The notes below the pieces were generated by a model. It worked only from the letters and a program-made list of their open reading frames with translations, had not been told where the DNA came from and did not search any database. From assembly GCA_050013235.1 (NCBI GenBank), contig JBEKFQ010000003.1, positions 41,834 to 105,833 on the forward strand: DNA of 64,000 nucleotides, read 5' to 3'. The position numbers were made by a program, and so were the translations under genes. Source of the DNA: RH-AL1 sp050013235. Lineage in GTDB: Bacteria > Pseudomonadota > Alphaproteobacteria > Rhizobiales > Beijerinckiaceae. This document shows, in pieces, positions 61,653 through 64,000 of this stretch (within the stretch, counting starts at the first letter, position 1; every line of letters begins with the position of its first letter).

Positions 61653-61863
61653 ATAAAATCAAAGACTTAGCTGAAATTTGGCGCCCAGAATTTGGTTTTT
61701 GGGAAGTTTTTGGGGAGAATGCAGCGGCGTCCAGGGGCGTCCGCGCGCGTCCAAATGTCCGGGAAAACGGAAACGGGGCGGCATCCCGGTGAAGATGCTG
61801 ACCTGCTGGGATCGTGAAATGCGGTCCGGCGCCAGCACCCGTGCGACATAGCTGGATGGCCTC

Positions 61864-62466
61864 ATGGCAAGCATTTTTTTAGCGTTGAACGGTTTGGCCG
61901 GCCGCGCACACAAGGCCACGGATACGGTCGAGCGATTCCGCCGGTTCCTGGATGACCGCCGCGATGAACTCGTCGCGCTGCAGATCCTCTACCGGCTCCC
62001 TTACGCCCAACACCGCCTCGCCTACGAGGCGGTAGATGATTTGAAGGAGGCGCTGAAGCGGCCGCCTTGGCTGTTGGAGCCCATCGACATCTGGCGCGCC
62101 TATAAGCGGCTCTCGGCGGAAAAGGTGCGCGGCAATCCTGCGGGAACGCTGGCCGGCATCGTCATGCTGGTGCGCTACGCCTTGGGGCAGACGGACTCCG
62201 TGGAGCCTTTGCCCTCCGTGGCCGCGGGCCGCTTCAATCTTTGGCTTGGCCGTGAGGAAAAGGCGGGACGCGGTTATTCCGCCGGGCAGAAAGCCTGGCT
62301 GACGGCAATCCGCGATCATCTTGCCGTCAATATCGAGATCAAGGCGGCGGATATCATGGAGGCGCCTGAATTTGCCGTGCGTGGCGGAATTTTGCGCGCG
62401 CGGGCGCTGTTCGAGACCCGTCTTCCGGCCTTGCCGGATGAATTGACGGATGTTCTCGTCGCGTGA
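61864..62466 (+). pseudogene. hsdR: 3' fragment of type I restriction subunit hsdR
   Basis: The 200-codon frame encodes the C-terminal domain of EcoEI-type HsdR: DELVALQILYRLPYAQHRLAYE, LLEPIDIWRAYKRLSAEKVRG, EKAGRGYSAGQKAWLTAIRDH and APEFAVRGGILRARALFE. A full HsdR is 800-1000 aa, so the nuclease and helicase parts are gone. The intact downstream end and the tRNA just upstream suggest that a larger deletion removed the 5' part. Confidence 0.85.
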
Positions 62467-62505
62467 TATCTACCACTAATAGATATCGATACTCTGGAGC
62501 CGGTC

Positions 62506-62808
62506 ATGACAGCGAAGGCCAGTACGCCTCCTTACGAGAAACCAACGGTGGGGAAGCCGACCGCCAAGCTCTTCATGCATGGCCGCAGCCAGGCGGTGCG
62601 CTTACCGAAGGAGTTTCGCTTCGAGGGCTCGGAGGTGCGCGTGAGCAAGGTGGGCGATAAGGTGATTCTGGAGCCGTTGGAAAAGGCGCCTTTCGATGTG
62701 AAGGCTTGGCGGGCGAGACTCGACGCGCTCGGCGCTGCGGATTTTCTACCCAATGGTTTGCCGGACGATCTGCCGGTCGAGCCCGATGATTCCATTTCGT
62801 TCGATTGA
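62506..62808 (+). CDS. vapB: VapB-type antitoxin (AbrB/SpoVT fold)
   Basis: The 100-aa protein has the swapped-hairpin AbrB DNA-binding pattern (AKLFMHGRSQAVRLPKEFRFEGSEVRVSKVGDKVILEP over residues 18-56) and an acidic C-terminal tail (DDLPVEPDDSISFD) likely to bind the toxin. It is 9 bp upstream of the PIN toxin gene. It should repress its own operon together with the toxin. Confidence 0.9.
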   Translation: MTAKASTPPYEKPTVGKPTAKLFMHGRSQAVRLPKEFRFEGSEVRVSKVGDKVILEPLEKAPFDVKAWRARLDALGAADFLPNGLPDDLPVEPDDSISFD

Positions 62809-62817
62809 TACCAGCGA

Positions 62818-63225
62818 ATGTTCTGTCTCGACACCAACGCGATCGTCTTCGCTTTGAACAAGCGCCGGCCCGCCATCGATGCTAGGCTTCAGGTCGAGTT
62901 GGCCGCCGGCACGATGCTTCTCATTTCCGCCATCGCCATTTTTGAACTTCGCTATGGTATTGCCAAGAGCGACCGGCGCGAGGCATCCGGACGTCTTCTC
63001 GATGTCTTTCTCGCCGAACGATTTGAAATCCTGCGCTTTGATTCCGAGGATGCGGAAGAAGCGGGGTCGATCCGCGCCCATCTCGAAAAGCAGGGTACGC
63101 CCATCGGCCCCTATGACGTGCTGATCGCCGCGCAGGCCCGGCGGCGTGGCGCGGCTTTGGTGACAACGAACCGCCGCGAGTTCGAGCGCGTGCCGGGGTT
63201 GATCGTGACGGATTGGGCGGTATGA
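62818..63225 (+). CDS. vapC: VapC-type PIN-domain toxin
   Basis: The 135-aa PIN ribonuclease has the acidic residues D5 (CLDTNAIVFAL), E43 (AIFELRYGI) and D99 (IGPYDVLIAAQA), with DTN and GPYD typical of the VapC group. It appears intact. VapC toxins cleave tRNA or rRNA. Its stop overlaps the start of the hsdS fragment (ATGA). Confidence 0.9.
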   Translation: MFCLDTNAIVFALNKRRPAIDARLQVELAAGTMLLISAIAIFELRYGIAKSDRREASGRLLDVFLAERFEILRFDSEDAEEAGSIRAHLEKQGTPIGPYDVLIAAQARRRGAALVTTNRREFERVPGLIVTDWAV

Positions 63226-63416
63226 GCGGACATCTGCCGGACGATTTGGATGCCGGGGCCGGCGCGGTGGATGGGTCGTGGGCACTGCCGGAGGGGTGGG
63301 TGTGGATGCGCTTGGACCAGATCGCCGCTATTAACTTTAAAAGGGCGTCGCGCGGTGACCTCTGTGCCGTTGCAGGTAAACTTTCGAAGCGATTTCACAG
63401 CCGAGAATGCCGATAA
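63222..63416 (+). pseudogene. hsdS: 5' fragment of type I specificity subunit hsdS
   Basis: From ATG 63222 the frame reads LPEGWVWMRLDQIAAIN, the usual start of the HsdS target-recognition domain, and then loses similarity near 63337. The following sequence is unrelated. A full HsdS is about 400 aa. Together with the hsdR fragment it shows a decayed restriction-modification operon around vapBC. Confidence 0.75.
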
Positions 63417-63551
63417 AGGAGCAGCAATCGTCGAATCCAGGGATGGGCGGCCGTGGCTGGGGACGCCGATGGGCAACCGGATCTTACGACACCTGGAACC
63501 AATCCGAGAAATATGACCGTTAACATCCATGAATAGCTAACGGAGCGGACG

Positions 63552-63914
63552 ATGAACGGAACGACGAAGAGCCTGATCCGCCGAAACCATCATGATGCGA
63601 ACCAAATCTTCCGGCTGCTGGTCGGGCAACGGATCGCGGCAATGATCGAGGACAATCCCACAATCCTGGACTTGGCAAGGCAGAAGATTAGAAACATGGC
63701 CGCCGAGCCGCATAGCGGCGACGCCGTCAAATTATGGCCGGACATGCTAAAAGGCCATGCATCAGACGTCAGCGCAATACCCGCACAGGATGATGCAGCC
63801 GGTGACTATGCACGGGACACGATGCCCGCCTTCATCGCCATTGATGCGGCAACGATGTGCGATCTCGTGGCCGAGTCCAGACGCCTGTTCCGAATTCGAG
63901 GACATGAATCGTAA
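63552..63914 (+). CDS. Unknown protein, partner of a nucleotidyltransferase-like gene
   Basis: The 120-aa helical protein (MNGTTKSLIRRNHHDANQIFRLL; ILDLARQKIRNMAAE) has no recognised domain. Its stop overlaps the next start (TAATG), so the pair is translationally coupled, in the style of two-gene toxin-antitoxin or phase-defence units. Function unknown. Confidence 0.6.
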   Translation: MNGTTKSLIRRNHHDANQIFRLLVGQRIAAMIEDNPTILDLARQKIRNMAAEPHSGDAVKLWPDMLKGHASDVSAIPAQDDAAGDYARDTMPAFIAIDAATMCDLVAESRRLFRIRGHES

Positions 63915-64000
63915 TGCTCAGGAAAGCTGCGATACATCACATGCTGGAAGCGGCGCACGTGATCACGAAATGCAAGGATTTCGTGATCGTCGGAAGCGGA
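63914..64000 (+). CDS. Nucleotidyltransferase-like protein, 5' part
   Basis: The visible 29 codons begin MLRKAAIHHMLEAAHVITKC and continue KDFVIVGSG, which resembles the start of DUF6036/AbiEii-type nucleotidyltransferase-fold proteins (...VVIGS...). The gene runs off the window. Confidence 0.5.
   Translation, partial: MLRKAAIHHMLEAAHVITKCKDFVIVGSG

Noticed and set aside
61659..61919. 86-codon minus-strand frame between tRNA-Glu and the hsdR fragment
   Set aside because: No recognisable domain and it overlaps the start of the hsdR remnant; there is no integrase signature despite the tRNA position.

Overview
The window is 64 kb of GC-rich chromosome from an alphaproteobacterium, most likely order Hyphomicrobiales (Rhizobiales). 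The flagellar locus has the rhizobial layout (motB-motC-motD-transglycosylase, an FtcR/Rem regulator, flgE, flgK, flgL, flaF, flbT, flgD, fliQ, flhA, fliR, and elsewhere motA-fliM-fliN-fliG-flhB). It also carries an EipA (DUF1134) homologue, CtrA-type boxes, and an amino acid:carrier-protein ligase of the kind studied in Bradyrhizobium. The genus cannot be fixed from the sequence alone.

Region 1 (1-10.4 kb) looks like a small specialised-metabolism locus. It holds a partial SDR reductase, a MetY-like PLP lyase, a MetA-like homoserine acyltransferase and a class IV aminotransferase on the plus strand. A ThDP enzyme, a SerRS-like amino acid:[carrier protein] ligase and an acyl-CoA-dehydrogenase-like flavoprotein form a minus-strand operon. 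A free-standing acyl carrier protein and a FATP-type acyl-CoA ligase read divergently from that operon. The parts suggest that an amino acid is made or modified, loaded on the carrier protein, oxidised there and joined to an activated acid. The product is unknown.

Region 2 (10.4-50.5 kb) is the flagellar region. Two flagellin genes flank two convergent TPR-GT41 glycosyltransferases. They are followed by fliF, a FliH-like gene, motB, motC, motD and a lytic transglycosylase, then ftcR and flgE. Three sugar/methyl-transferase genes sit between flgE and flgK. Next come flgK-flgL-flaF-flbT-flgD-fliQ and flhA-fliR, then a run of small accessory genes (FliJ-, FlgJ-, FlgN- and FliL-like). A divergent pair of operons follows: flgF-fliI-unknown and motA-fliM-fliN-fliG-flhB. 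Rod genes flgB/C/G and fliE, ring genes flgA/H/I, fliP and chemotaxis genes are not in the window. Both flagellin leaders share a conserved, foldable 5' UTR with two mutually exclusive pairings. This is notable because flbT, whose relatives act on flagellin leaders, is in the same locus.

Region 3 (50.5-61.5 kb) holds mixed housekeeping and envelope genes: a glycosyltransferase, an ECF sigma/anti-sigma/subtilisin-like protease unit, three tandem small secreted proteins with a shared C-terminal motif, a TetR regulator divergent from an apparently frameshifted DUF4188 gene, a CysQ-like phosphatase, eipA, a membrane-anchored coiled-coil protein and a cytochrome P450.

Region 4 (61.6-64 kb) starts at tRNA-Glu(CTC) and looks like a decayed restriction-modification island. 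It has a 3' fragment of hsdR, an intact-looking VapBC toxin-antitoxin pair, a 5' fragment of hsdS, and a two-gene unit ending in a nucleotidyltransferase-like gene cut by the window edge.
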